Source: Amorphophallus konjac (taxonomy: Eukaryota > Streptophyta > Magnoliopsida > Alismatales > Araceae). From it: a stretch of DNA of 64,000 nucleotides. The stretch covers positions 76,757,247-76,821,246 of the forward strand of contig CM040128.1 in assembly GCA_022559845.1 (NCBI GenBank). Direction: 5' to 3'. The position numbers were made by a program, and so were the translations under genes. Positions 34,914 through 46,792 of the stretch are shown here, one piece after another (position 1 is the first letter of the stretch; each line of letters starts with the position of its first letter). Below the pieces are notes generated by a model. It saw only the letters and a list, made by a program, of their open reading frames with translations, was not told the origin of the DNA and searched no databases.

Positions 34914-36530
34914 TCAAACCACGAATCCACCTGAGCCAGAAGGTAATACCAGGACTGGAGAAGAAGTGAGAAGCCTTTTCAATTCATTGAAGCTCTGCTC
35001 ACACTGGTCTGACCAGACAAAAGGCACATCCTTACGTGTCAGTCTAGTCATCGGCGTGGTAATCCGTGCAAAGTCTTGAATGAATCTTCGATAATAACCA
35101 GCAAGACCCAAAAAACTTCTGATCTCTGTCACAGTCCTCGGTCTCTGCCATTGAAGAACATCCTCAATTTTAGCTCGATCAACTACAACTCCATCACCAG
35201 AAATCACATGGTCGAGAAAATGAACTTCTCGAAGCCAAAACTCAGATTTACTGAATTTTGCATAGAGTTCATGATCTCGAAGAGTTTGCAATACAATCTT
35301 GAGATGCTGAACATGTTCTTCTTCAGAAGCAGAATAAAAAAGAATATCATCGACAAAGATCACAACAAACTGGTCCAGATACGGACGAAACACACGTTGC
35401 ATCAGGTCCATGAAAGCTACTGGAGCATTGGTTAGCCCGAACGGCATAACCAAAAACTCATAGATACCATAACGCGTGCTAAAAGCAATCTTTTCCACAT
35501 CAGATTCTTGAATCCTCAATTGGAAATAGCCAGATCGAAGATCAATCCGTGAAAAGATAGTAGCTGACTGCAATTGATCAAACAAATCATCAATCTTGGG
35601 CAGAGGATACTTATTCTTGATAGTCACCTGATTCAATTGCCTATAATCAATACACAGCCTCAAGCTTCCATCCTTCTTCTTCACAAACAAGACTGGAGCA
35701 CTCCATAGAGAAAATTTGGGACAAATATAGCCTTTTCCCAACAATTCTAACAACTCTGCTCGTAATTCTTTCAATTCAACTAGAGCCATACGGTATAGTG
35801 CCTTTGCTAAAGGTGCCGTACCTAGAATCAATTCAATCACCATTTGTATTTCTCGCTGAGGAGGTAGGCCTGGTAACTCTTCAGGAAATACATCAGGAAA
35901 TTCACAAACCACAGGAATAGCATTGATATCCTGTTGTGGTGCCTCAACAGTAACCACGTAAGCTAAGAATCCCTGACAACCTGCATTAAGCAATCTACAG
36001 GCTCGAATAGCAAAAATGATCAAGCGAGAAGAACGAGATCGAATACCTTGAAAATAGAATGCTGGTTTCCCATGTGGCTGAAAATAGACTTTCTTTGATC
36101 TGCAATCAACCACGGGTCCATACTTTTCTAACCAATCCATGCCCAGAATAATATCATAATCAACCAGCTGCAACGCATATAATCTAGCCGACAACTGATG
36201 ATTACCAATCATAATAGGCGACTCTTCCAGACAAAGGGGAGTGAACATGAAATCCCTAGAAGGTAGTTCCACAAGCAACTCACAAGTAATTTTAGAAGTC
36301 GGCTCCTCAATACAGGCAATGAAGTCTTCAGAAATAAATGAATGAGAAGCGCTTGAATCAAATAAGACACGAGTTGCATGACCATAAATCATAATCGTAC
36401 CTTTAACAAGATGAGACGCCACAGCTTCAACACGGGTTATATGAGAAACCTTCCCTTTCTGCTTCCTGCCCGCTGCAGTAGGCTGCTGGGAAGAAGACAC
36501 TGAAGCTTGAGGATAATATTGTTGTGCCTA
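34914..36530 (-). pseudogene. Tekay protease and reverse transcriptase
   Basis: The longest surviving frame (528 codons from 36500). The protease has [12 protein letters not shown], with Ser in place of the Gly of the DSGA catalytic motif, and [12 protein letters not shown]. The reverse transcriptase has [64 protein letters not shown] and the catalytic FVDDILFYS, then [12 protein letters not shown]. YxDD-box residues are intact (VDD). The frame ends at FVV followed by a stop, at the junction with RNase H. Confidence 0.92.
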
Positions 36531-37601
36531 AGGTGGTGGAGGAGGTCTGAACTGAGACGGTTGTAGTTGAGAAAACTGCATTGGCTTCGGCCTCTGAGGA
36601 AAATCTCGCACCACATGTCCCGGTTGATCACATCGGAAACAAACCACCGGCATTGAACAGGGATTGCCTGGGTGGCTCCCACCACATCTCGGACACTATC
36701 TCGGCTGACTCGCCACTGAACCCTGGCGTTGTTGGAAAGAAGGTGCCGATTGCTGTTGTACAGTACCAGAAGATGCTTGACTACCATACCGCTTCTTAAA
36801 CTTCTTGAATTTCTTAAACTTGGGTTTAGAAACAGGAATGCCACTGGCAGTAGGTACAGCAGATGGAACTCCTACCGCAGATGGATGACTGAACTGTTGA
36901 TGCTGCACCCTCGGCTGGACTGAGTCAACTGAAAGATGCCCCCAGGATCTAGCCATGTCAAGCTCTAAAGCCGCAGTCGCCTGGTACGCTACGTCCATTT
37001 CTGCTACACTGGTCACGATCAAAGGTTGCCTCAACTCTGGTTTCAATCCACACAGAAATTGCTCAGTCTTTAAGCCTTCATCAGCAAGAATGTGGGGCGC
37101 ATACCGACCCAATTCCATGAACTTGTTTCGATATTCCTGCACACTCATATCACCTTGAGCTAGTTCCATGAATTGGTGCATCTTATCCATTCTAAGGTAA
37201 GCTGTACTGTAAGTACGCTCAAAGGTCATAACAAACTCCTACCATGTGATCTGACGAAGCGGACGGGATCTGAAAGCAACCTCCCACTCCGTGGTCCACC
37301 ACGAGAGTGCTGCTCCCTGAAGTTGAAATGTAGCCAGCATAACTTTTTCATCCTCCGTGCACTCCATGGAACGAAATACACGTTCGGTTGCATCAATCCA
37401 TACTCTAGCTGCATCGGGATCTGCTTGTCCTGCATAAGTCGGTGGGTGGAACAGCAAAAATTCTTTCAATGCCCTGCCATGACCACCTGGAGGCAAATCG
37501 GCTTGAGGAGCAGGATCAGCTTGAATTGGAGCTGGCACATTAGCCAGAGGAGAAGAACCACTTCCTTCCCTCGGGATGCGTGCCCTTCTACGAGGCGGCA
37601 T
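36531..37601 (-). pseudogene. Tekay gag
   Basis: Starts MPPRRRARIPREGSGSS. Retrotransposon gag core: FLLFHPPTYAGQADPDAARV, WIDATERVF and LQGAALSWWTTEWE. A stop follows ITW (37236-37238), then the frame continues FERTYSTAYLRMDKMHQFME, LAQGDMSVQEYRNKF and LKPELRQPLIV. A basic Lys/Phe run (KFKKFKKFKKRYG) precedes a knuckle at about 36603-36648 (CFRCDQPGHVVRD then F), where the last Cys is lost. Two further stops lie near 36696 and 36528. Confidence 0.88.
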
Positions 37602-37739
37602 TTTGATCTAGAAGAAAACACGTAATAACAGAAAATCCATCAGTAATCATGGAAAACATCATAAGCCAGCAGTAGTAGACTCACATGGACTTGTTCTAGA
37701 CTAATGCAATTCTAATTCCTTATACAAATCCTCAACACC

Positions 37740-37751
37740 GCTCTGATACCA
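37740..37751 (-). other. Tekay primer binding site
   Basis: Minus strand TGGTATCAGAGC, two bases inside the right LTR; initiator-Met tRNA type. Confidence 0.9.
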
Positions 37752-37753
37752 AC

Positions 37754-40406
37754 TGTGACGACCCAGGAGATTCGGATACCAATAAACTAATATCATCGAT
37801 TTATCGATACCAAGAGCTCGGGGAGGCCACCCAAGAGGCTGATGAGGCCCTGTAAGGGTTAGTGAGTGTTTGTCGAGGGGATGCTCAACGAATAGAAATT
37901 ACACGTGCAATATTAATTAAAGCATTCATTTGAACTTTAAACTGAAGCAATTAAATATATCAGAGTGGTAAAATTTATACAAGTAGTCCATATCCATATA
38001 TCACAAGTCCCACACTGTACAATGGTCAAAATAAATAACTACACGGGACATACCCCGGCCAAAAGAAGAAAAAGAACAGACTGACCACTAACCGACCACT
38101 AACAGACCACTATTGGTTCTAAGACTTTTCACCAAAAGCACGAGAGAATCCTGCAGCCGGTTGCTCCGCCTCACCTGAAAAAGGAAGGGGTGAGTCTCAC
38201 AACAGAGACTCAGTAGGGTTCACAGGGATCCCTAACTTGTAACTAACTAAAGGAAAGCAGTAAAGCATGCATTGGCATAAATAAATGACAATTTAATAAA
38301 GCTGTAAAACTAACTAAATAGTTTAGAAACAGCTAACTAACATGCCAATTGTAATTTAACAATTTAAACAAATGTGAGTACTCGAAATCTACCAATAGAC
38401 CATAACTCAATCATTTCCAAGTGACAAGAGTGAGAAGGATAGGAGATCCACTAGAAGAAAAAACCAGATTCGTCCACTCACGGCTTACACTGCGTCTCAA
38501 GCATCTACGCAAGTCTGGATCACGACAAGCGAGATGCGTAACAGTACCAGAAATAAGTAACTAGTGAGAGCAACACTCGTCAGTGTCAGTTCAAGTCTCT
38601 AACCAACGTGTGCACACACTGGCTCGTGCCTAGAGCTATGCCTCTAGCTAGTATTCCCCTCCGTAGGACGCTACGGTTGGATCGGGGCCCACGGAACTAG
38701 CCTAAAAATCGTAAACTAAGATACCCCGCCACCTCTCCCGGGTGGGATCAACAGTAAGAGTCGTCGGGCTACGACTGGTGGTTCTATCACTAGGAAAGAG
38801 AATATGATTCCATTGGGATCTAAAAACATGCCATAATTTATGATAACAATTAAACATGGCGATTATTCAGTAATTGAATGCATAAATAATTGAATATGCT
38901 AAGAATTGAAATCTGTCGGGATTAAATGGTTGAAAGAAAATTGCCCCATTCTATAAAATAATTTAAGCATGACGGGTATGCAATATTAAATGCATAATTA
39001 AAATAAAACGCAAAAATTACATAACAAGCGGTCAAACTAGGGCCGCTATAGTCTTAGGCAGATCGAACAACGAACCTCTGCGTGTTGCTAAACGGACTAG
39101 CCGTGAAGTTTCTACCGCCATTCAGATTTAAAATATTTACGCGGCCGAAATGTCAGCCGCTCGGATAAATAAAATGTTATGGCGGACCGTTACAAAATTT
39201 GAAATAGTATAAACATGGTCCTTACCGGAGAACCGGATCCACAGGAATCATAACCAAATCCTTTCCCGTTCGACCCAAATCGACGGGAATTATAATTTTT
39301 AACATGTTCCCTGCCAATCCATCATCTTAATACAACAATTTATCATCTATGAACTCAGCGACAATGGGATACGATAGTTTATCGTCTATGAACTCAGCAG
39401 CGATGGGCATGCTCCAAAAACATAAAGATGATGGGCATGCTTCGAAAACATAAAGATGATGGGCATGCTGATTAAAACATAACGACGATGGGCATGGCAT
39501 TAGGAACAATCTAACGGGCTAGGGCATCGATCCCCCTACCTCAAATGTGAAGAAAACGTCCGATCTGGCCGCGAGCAAGCCAAGGGTCGCGCCGCGGCTC
39601 AGCTCTCCCGGCCGTCTCTCCACTCCACGGTTCGTCCCGGGTTGATGCCACGGCGTTCCTCGCGTCGTGGGGAAGCTCCCGCCGATCCTAGCACGGGAAG
39701 AAGGTCGCCCCCCTTCGGATGCCTAGCCGAGGACGCTGATTTCACCGTGAGAAGGGGAGGGAGAAAGTCGTCGATGCCGCCGAGGGGTCGCACCTCCGTG
39801 CCGTGGTCGGAGCCGACGAGGTCGCCGCTGCCTCCCACACCTTGCAGGCTCACCGGCGAGGTCGCCGCTCTTCCATCGATCGTGGCTGATGGTGTCGCCG
39901 CGCGCCGAGAAGGAGGAATGGAGGAGAGGGGGTCGCCGATCGCAGTGCCGTGGTGAAGGGGGGAGGGTTCGCAGCCGACCGCCGCGATCCTCCTCCTTCG
40001 CAGTTCACCGGCGAGGCTGCTGACGTCCTCCGCCACAGCCTCGAGTCACCGTGCGCCGATGAGACGAGAAGGGGGGAGGTCGCGGGCGTCCGCAGTTTCC
40101 CATGTGTGCCTGCGGTTTCCGATGAAAAAAGGAGGGGGGAGAATGAGTAAAGGTAGGGAGAGAGGGGGAGATCGAATGGGTAAAAAAATGATTAAAATAT
40201 TATCTTTTTTTATTTTTAACCTTATTTTACTCTTTAAACCCTCACATAAATGAAATTATACTTATGCCCATTAATTTCCTTAAAAGTTTTAATCTAATTA
40301 GATTAAATACTAGGAAAAGCCCATAAATTCCATGAAAATAGCCAAAATTCATGGAATAAATTTTTTTTTATCACCGGCAAAGATCCGTTAAAGGACGGGT
40401 CTCACA
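37754..40406 (-). repeat. Tekay 5' LTR
   Basis: 2653 bp, partner of 30330-32959. The GATGGGCATGC mini-array is at 39404-39497 and the GC-rich block at 39560-40150. Many differences from its partner are C/T or G/A. Confidence 0.9.
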
Positions 40407-41562
40407 CAAATTGTTCTATTTTTGAGACTCATCTAAGCAAACACATTTCCCTTTTTCCAACAGCAGCAGTCTTTCTAACATGGCAGGATTTAGCTCTTTC
40501 AGTTTTCCATTTTGTTCTTCCAAATTTTTAATTTCTTCAACCTATTTTTCATCATTGGGCATTGAACTTAATTTTTTTTTCATTCAATTCCTCTTCTATT
40601 TGTTCATGTTCCAAAGCCCTAGATAACATGTGCTTATTTTCTTCTTTCAAAGAGTCAATTAGCTTCTTCTGACATTCAAGGTCAGAGTGGAGACCTTCAT
40701 TCAATTCTTTTACAAATGAACAATCATTGCACGAAGAATTACTAGAACATGCATTTTCAACTTTCTTTTTGAGTTTTGTATTTTCAGTTTCAAGTTTTTC
40801 GGTGTTTTTCTGAAGTTCCACATTTAACACCTTGACAGCTTCAAATTTCTCAGAGATCGGTTTGCTCTCTTCTTCAAGTTTTTTGAGTTTTGCTTCATCT
40901 TCTTCAGTGTACTTTATGAGAACTCCATTTTCAGACTTCAATTTATCTAGTTCTGAACTAACAGTGTCAAGATTTTTCAATTGTTTTCTACGACAATCAT
41001 TTTCAGTTTTCAGAACTTCAACAACTTCATTTTCAGAACCTGCGTTAACAACATCATGCAATTTCTTTTTCAGGGTTTTATTTTGTTTTCTTAATTTTTC
41101 ATAAGACTCAATCAAATCAGCATAAGCATCTTCCCAATCTTCTATAGAGAACTTTTCAAATGCAGGACTTACCTCTTCATCATCTTCTTCATGGCTTTGC
41201 ATACTGTCAACCATGAAACACTTATGTTGCTCTTCCTTCTTATGGATGGCCATGCACTTGTCCAATATCTCCTTAGCAGTGCTACATGTAGAAATAGAAG
41301 GAAATATGTTAGTGCCAACTGTAGCTTGCATTAACTTTAGAACTCTAAGATTATCATTGTTTTTCTTCCTATGAACATCGGACCATTTGGACTTATCTTT
41401 AGGTAGACTAAGTGAACCTTGATAGATAAGGTTCCACAGATTCGGATTAATAGAATTGACAAATTCACACAAACTACCTAGCCATGAATTAAAACTAGAA
41501 CCATTAAACATGGGTGGATGAGCCATTGAAAAATCATACAGATGAAAAACATGATAGTGCAC
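40407..41562 (-). pseudogene. Sirevirus-like gag of element B, N-terminal part
   Basis: 336 codons open from MHYHVFHLYDFSMAHPPMFN through the copia-type gag domain and most of the coiled coil (KTENDCRRKQLKNLDTVSSE). This is the best-kept gag in the window. Extra T bases at about 40571-40578, compared with element A, shift the frame at ELNE. The Tekay insertion at 40406 then separates it from 29197-30329. Confidence 0.88.
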
Positions 41563-41610
41563 GAAGATCTTTTCTTTGCAGATCTTAGGATCTGATAATG
41601 CCAGAGACCT

Positions 41611-41622
41611 GCTCTGATATCA
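41611..41622 (-). other. Primer binding site of element B
   Basis: Minus strand TGATATCAGAGC, two bases from the LTR end, identical to that of element A. Confidence 0.8.
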
Positions 41623-41624
41623 AT

Positions 41625-44171
41625 TGCTAGGTGCGCTGTTAGGATCTAGAGGGGGGGTGAATAGATCCGGCTAGGAATTTATGCCCGATTTAAGAATTCT
41701 AAACCAATTAAAAAGAGAACCACCAGAACTACGAGATCATAGATAGAATTGAGATAAACATGAATCCAATGCAGAAGATAGGATTAGCATAATAAACTCA
41801 ACAATGAGCACATCAAGCAACCACCCTGTGAAAGAGGTAGAAGATAGGGAGCAATAACACAAGTAAACCACACTTGGACAGTGATTTTTAGGTGGTTCGG
41901 TCTGCTACCCACAGACCTACATCCATGCCTCACTCAAACTGAGTGAGGCTTCCCTTGCAAACTTAAGAACGTGGAGAACACTCGACTACAACCGCTGCCG
42001 AATAGCTTGAACGAGGGAGACAAATCCCTCACCTTGATCTCGCACCCAGCAAGACCAGACCCACTGCTACAAGCAGTGACCGGAGGAACAAATCCTCCCT
42101 TTCTCTAATACCACAGAGGGATACGTGAAACAGCACCCAACTGCTCACAAGCGTAGAGGATTCAATCCTCTCTTTCTCCGAAATCTCAGAGGGAACCAGA
42201 GGAACCAATCCTCTACATTCTGATTTCCCAAAACAAACCACGCACAGTGATGAACTGTACGCAACCACCTTGTGTGCACTGAACACAACAAGGCAAGAAC
42301 CAAATTGGAAATGAAAAGGAAACAATAAAGAAAAACACAACGGAAAGCAAGGAAAAAATATAGCTCCTAAGAGCAGAATGGCTTGGATCTGATCCAGAGG
42401 CCAAGACATGGTCAGATCTTCAATGTAGCTCCGATTGCACTTAAATCTTCATCTCACGAACTGGGCTGCATTTCTGGAACGAGACTCTCTCTCTCTCTCT
42501 CTCCCTTTTTCTCTTCTTCTTCTCAGAAGCTCTATCTCAGATATTCTTCGAAGTACACTTCTCACTCTTCTCTATTTTCTTTTCTCACAGCCCTTTGGAA
42601 ACTCCTCACTTGCATCCCTCGCAACCCTTCTATTATAGCAACCTTCTTCGGAGGAAGAAGGCTCTATTATATAAAGTAGAAACTCATTTTATGAAATGAT
42701 CTTATCCTCTAGGAAATTCTATCATTGGTCCACATGTATCAGATAATATTCCCTTCTGGAAGGGCCTATAAACGTGCCAACCATCCTAGGATCATGTTCC
42801 AATCATTGAGGGTCGAAGGCACCGGACTCGCTTGAGTATCTCACGAGCTTGGCCATTTGTCTGCTCTGGCAACCTATTTTGCACCCTTAGCGCACATTTG
42901 TCACCTTTACCGTGTATTTGTCACCCTTAGCCGTATGAACCATCACCTTTATGCTTCTTTGTCTTACTTGAGAATCGTCACCTTTGTTTGCCTTGCGACC
43001 TATTTGTCACCCGTATTCATCCATTTGTCACTGTTATAGCTCATTTGTTACCGCTACTGGCTATTTATAACTCCTATTCAGCATTTGTCCCCCGAGCTTA
43101 TCTGTTGGTCATTGTGCCTCCTCCAAGAGCTATTTGTCACCTCTGTATGTGCATTTTACACCCTTGAAACTTATTTGTTACCCTTATGCTCCATTTTTTT
43201 CCTGTGTTCCTCATTTGTCAGTTGTTTGATATTTGCGAGCTCAACGGGACTACGTCTACTCCATTTGTAGTTAGAGTCGACTCCACTTCCATTTGTCATG
43301 CTTCTTAGCCTTGTCTCCCGTGCCAAGATATTTGTCACCACTATAAAGCTATTTGTCACCCTTATTCCATATTTGTCACCCGTATGCCTCTATTTGTGAC
43401 CGTTATTTGCTTCAGCTGGCGGGTGGCTCCTGGCTGAACTGGCGTTGACTCCATGGACTGCTGGAGTCAACTCCGTCTTCTCGAAAGATTCTTCTTGGCC
43501 ATTTTTCACCCTTGTTTCGCCATTTGTCTGATGCTTTGCATTGACTCCGTAGCAGGCTTTGCATTGACTCCGTTGAATGCTTTGCATTGAGCTAGAAAAA
43601 GATTATGTTGAGCTTGTGCTACACTCGAGTCAACTTTGCTTTCACATCGAGTTGACTCCTCTTCATGGCTTACTGACTTTGGGCTACTACTGCTGATGAA
43701 CTTGAGCTTCTGAACTGAGCTGGAGATACTGCAGCACTACTGATCCATGATTACTGCTGAATTTCATTGACTACAAGGTGGCCTTGGCTCATGCTTCTAT
43801 TGTGAAACTACATAACTGTTGACGCTTACGGGCTTCAACGTTATTTGTCATTTGTTAGCCCGGTTAGCCATTTTCACCCGTGTAGACTTATTTGTCACCC
43901 TTAACAGATATTATTCACCTTTATCTTGACATTTGTCAGCGGTATCTTGCATGGTTGACTGCTTGGCTGCGTCGACTCCAGTTCAATATGGAGTCGACTC
44001 TGCTTCTTGATTTTCATGCTTCTGGTCATTTCTTTGTTCAGAGTCGAGCATGTCTTCACAAAACTCATGAATGTACATATATATAACATCATTAAAAGCA
44101 TTGACATCATCAACAAACATAAGGACTGATAAATGAGTCATAGTTTGTCATCATCAAAACCAGAGGTAGAC
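41625..44171 (-). repeat. Sirevirus 5' LTR of element B
   Basis: About 2.55 kb, partner of 24013-26576, with the same order of features: CACCCCCCCTCTAG end motif (41648-41662), CT microsatellite (42486-42503), ATTTGTCACC arrays (42850-43410 and 43490-43930) and GAGTCGACTC motifs. Its outer edge abuts CACTA coding sequence, so the Sirevirus pair inserted in the CACTA element at about 44172. Edge uncertain by a few bases. Confidence 0.85.
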
Positions 44172-44468
44172 AACATGTCATGTGTTCCTAGAGAGGCTAG
44201 TGCCCATTACATTCCGTGACTTGTTGTCAAAACCTTTTTGGGAAGCACTGGCCGCATTAAGTCAATTTTTTAAGATTTTATGTGCATCAGAACTCAAATT
44301 TCGGGATGTACAAACTATCGAAGAGAATATGGTCACAACTATTGTCAAGCTAGAGAAGATATTTCCTCCCATATTATTCGATTCGATGGAGTACCTGATT
44401 ATCCATTTGCCATACGATGCTATAGTCGGAGGGCCAGTACAATTTCGATGAGTGTATCCATTTAAGAG
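44172..44468 (+). pseudogene. CACTA transposase, DUF4218 exon
   Basis: Reads CHVFLERLVPITFRDLLSKP and LEKIFPPILFDSMEYLIIHL, then YDAIVGGPVQFR, the hallmark of DUF4218, which follows TNP2 in CACTA transposases. A TGA at 44449-44451 replaces the Trp of the usual QYRWMYPF. A GTATAT donor at 44469 ends the exon. The copy is truncated on the left by the Sirevirus. Confidence 0.88.
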
Positions 44469-44553
44469 GTATATTAGAATTATCTTTTTCCTTTCAATTG
44501 CTACATGTGTACAATATGTATGTCATTGTCATCTGAACGTATTGTTGTTGTAG

Positions 44554-44920
44554 GTGCATGCATGAACTAAAAATGAAAGTTCGTAACATGGCGAAGGTGG
44601 AGGGTTCGATTAATGCGGCATATATTATTGAAGAAATTTTAAACTTCTACTCGATGTACTTTGAGCCTGAGATTCAATCTCATCATACTTGACCACCACT
44701 TAATGATGATGGGGGAGTTACTAATTTGTTTGATCGACTCTCTATATTTAAGCATCCAGGACGTGCGTTCGGACGTTGTTTGACTCGCACGCTCGAAGAT
44801 AGAGAGTTGTACGCCACAGAGATATATGTTCTTATGAATTGTACTGAGATTGAATTGTACATAAGTTGTTTACCCTTCTTCTTGCCATTGAAGGTAGTGT
44901 TGTATTCATATTGCAGATAA
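44554..44920 (+). pseudogene. CACTA transposase, exon linking DUF4218 and DUF4216
   Basis: Begins after a TTGTTGTAG acceptor (to 44553) and restores the codon split at the previous donor. Motifs: KMKVRNMAKVEGSINAAYII, EEILNFYSMYFEPEI, then TGA where an Arg codon (CGA) is likely, then FKHPGRAFGRCLTRTLEDRE and ATEIYVLMNCTEIE. All are typical for the segment between the two domains. The exact 3' end is uncertain. Confidence 0.8.
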
Positions 44921-45102
44921 TTTGATTTAGAATTAGTCCAATAATATCCAAATATCTAGGACGTAGGAGTTGAAAAAGAACGAGAGAAGTATTTTCCAAA
45001 TGGCTGAGATATCGAGTAAGTGTCGATCATTAAATATATATGTTTCCATTTACTTCTCTTGAGATAAATGGTAATATTTTAACTAGTCTAATTTACATAT
45101 AG

Positions 45103-45820
45103 GTTGAACAATATCTTATTAATAATGAAAGAGTCCAGAAGATAAGTTATGGCCCCTCGAAAGTTGCACGTGCCTATCCAGGATATATTGTGAATGAATA
45201 CAGATTTCACACGAGCGATTATGAACGAAATAAGTCTAAGATGAACAACGGCGTATGTGTTAAGGGAAGTACATACAATGAAAATGAATTGGACTATTAT
45301 GGTATTCTTGATGAAGTCATAGAATTGCAATATTTTGGACAAGAGAATCATGTATTCCTATTTAAGGGTCATTGGTTTGATCTTAATTTTGTTCTACATG
45401 ACACAACATATGGGATTGTCGATATCAAACATATGTCTAAATTGAATACATATAATCCATTCATTATTGACCATACAAGCCCAACAAGTGTATTATTCAA
45501 ATTATTAATCGTCAAGGAATAAAGATTGGTGGGTAGTTTCTAGGGTTAAAGTAAGATTTTTTCCCAATTATGAGTTGAATCTGAGTTAAACTATCTCAGA
45601 GAATGTCAATGTCAAATATTTTCAATCAGACAAAGTTGACGATGTAGGTTCCACACATCTTCATTTGGACGAATCTGATGAGCCACTTTCATTACATATG
45701 GAAAATGAAGTGGAAGAAGTCGATCAGTCGGAGCTAAATGTTGCTGTTATAGGGGAAGAGGAGTCCTCTGAGGACGAAGAGTCTAAATCTGATGAGGGTG
45801 AAGAGGATGACGAAGATGAG
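45103..45820 (+). pseudogene. CACTA DUF4216 exon with acidic tail
   Basis: Acceptor ATAG before 45103. VARAYPGYIVNEYRFHTSDY, KMNNGVCVKGSTYNENELDY, YGILDEVIEL and FLFKGHWFDL are the DUF4216 core. After the usual NPFI the frame shifts (about 45485) and continues DWWVVSRVKVRFFPNYELN. The tail is strongly acidic (EEVDQSELNVAVIGEEESSE and a Glu/Asp run). A GTGAGT donor follows at 45821. A relic of the same tail lies at 2974-3150. Confidence 0.85.
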
Positions 45821-46136
45821 GTGAGTTAGATATATCATCTAAAGAGGAAATGGATAATATTTGCTAATTTTGTAAGAAATTCCCCCTTCTTTTGCATAAT
45901 TTTTAATGAATGTTGTAAATATTATATAGTTCTAGATTAATATGCATTAATTTTATTGTTCTTAATAAAGAGATGGTTTGAGGAGGTCGTAGTGGGAGTG
46001 GGAGAAGACAGGGCACTGGGAGGGGCTCTACTCCCTCCTCTTTGGCATCTACTTCGAGCATAGGTACATCTATTCAAATATTTAGTTATATGTGTATATT
46101 AATTATATATAAACTTAAAAGATTTATTTCTTACAG

Positions 46137-46792
46137 GCCCGAGTGTCGGGTCACCAGTTTGACATGGCACACCACTATCAGCTAGACATGACACACCACC
46201 GCCACCATAACTCACTGGTATGTCTAGTTAAATGTTGCCAAAAATGTTGTGTGATTATGTCTTTTGCTTATGACATTTAATTCTTACAGGCCCGAGTGCC
46301 CTTGTACCAGCTGTGTAGGGCACACCCCCACCACCTCCTGGTACAGGTATGTCTATTTAAATTTCTAGTTAAATATTTATTAATTATATGTTTTGCCTAT
46401 GACATTTAATTCTTACAGGTCCGAGTGCCCTTGTACCAGCTGTGCAGGGTACATCCTCATCACCTCCCGGTACAGGTATATATGTCTATTTAAATTTCTA
46501 GAAAAATATTTATTAATTATATGTTTTACCTATGACTTTTAATTCTTACAGGTCCGAGTGTTCCTGTGGCAGCTGTGCCGGGGACACCCCCACCACCTCT
46601 CGGTACAGGTATGTCTATTTAAATTTTTAGCAAAATATTATTTGATTATATATATTGCTTATGACATTTAATTCTTACAGGTCCTAGTGCCCCTGTCGGC
46701 TCCTCCGCCCAGTCGACAGAGGATGTCAACAGTCGTCACGAGGGCGAGGGAGGCGAGGACCATGATGGACGTCTGTTGTGCTAGATCTCCAG
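46137..46792 (+). repeat. Tandem micro-exon repeat
   Basis: Units of 129-133 bp, each a 57-nt exon with its own TTCTTACAG acceptor and GGTACAG|GTATGT donor plus about 72-76 bp of intron, at 46290, 46419 and 46552. The first unit (46137) has an 81-nt exon because of an internal 24-bp duplication, and the last (46681) runs on into unique sequence. Exons of 57 and 81 nt are multiples of three in phase 1, so copies can be gained or lost without a frame change. Each encodes a GPSALVPAVQGTSSSPPGTG-like segment. Confidence 0.88.

Larger units (their letters stand above)
30330..40406 (-). mobile_element. Ty3/gypsy Tekay-type chromovirus, decayed
   Basis: LTRs 30330-32959 and 37754-40406 (TGTGA...CTCACA) bound a 4.8 kb interior with gag, protease, reverse transcriptase, RNase H, integrase and a C-terminal chromodomain-like segment, all on the minus strand. 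Flanks CAAAC (30325-30329) and CAAAT (40407-40411) are the target duplication with one change. Joining the flanks recovers the gag sequence seen intact in element A at about 22795. The LTRs differ at roughly one base in ten over their first 165 bases by eye, so the insertion is old. Confidence 0.93.
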
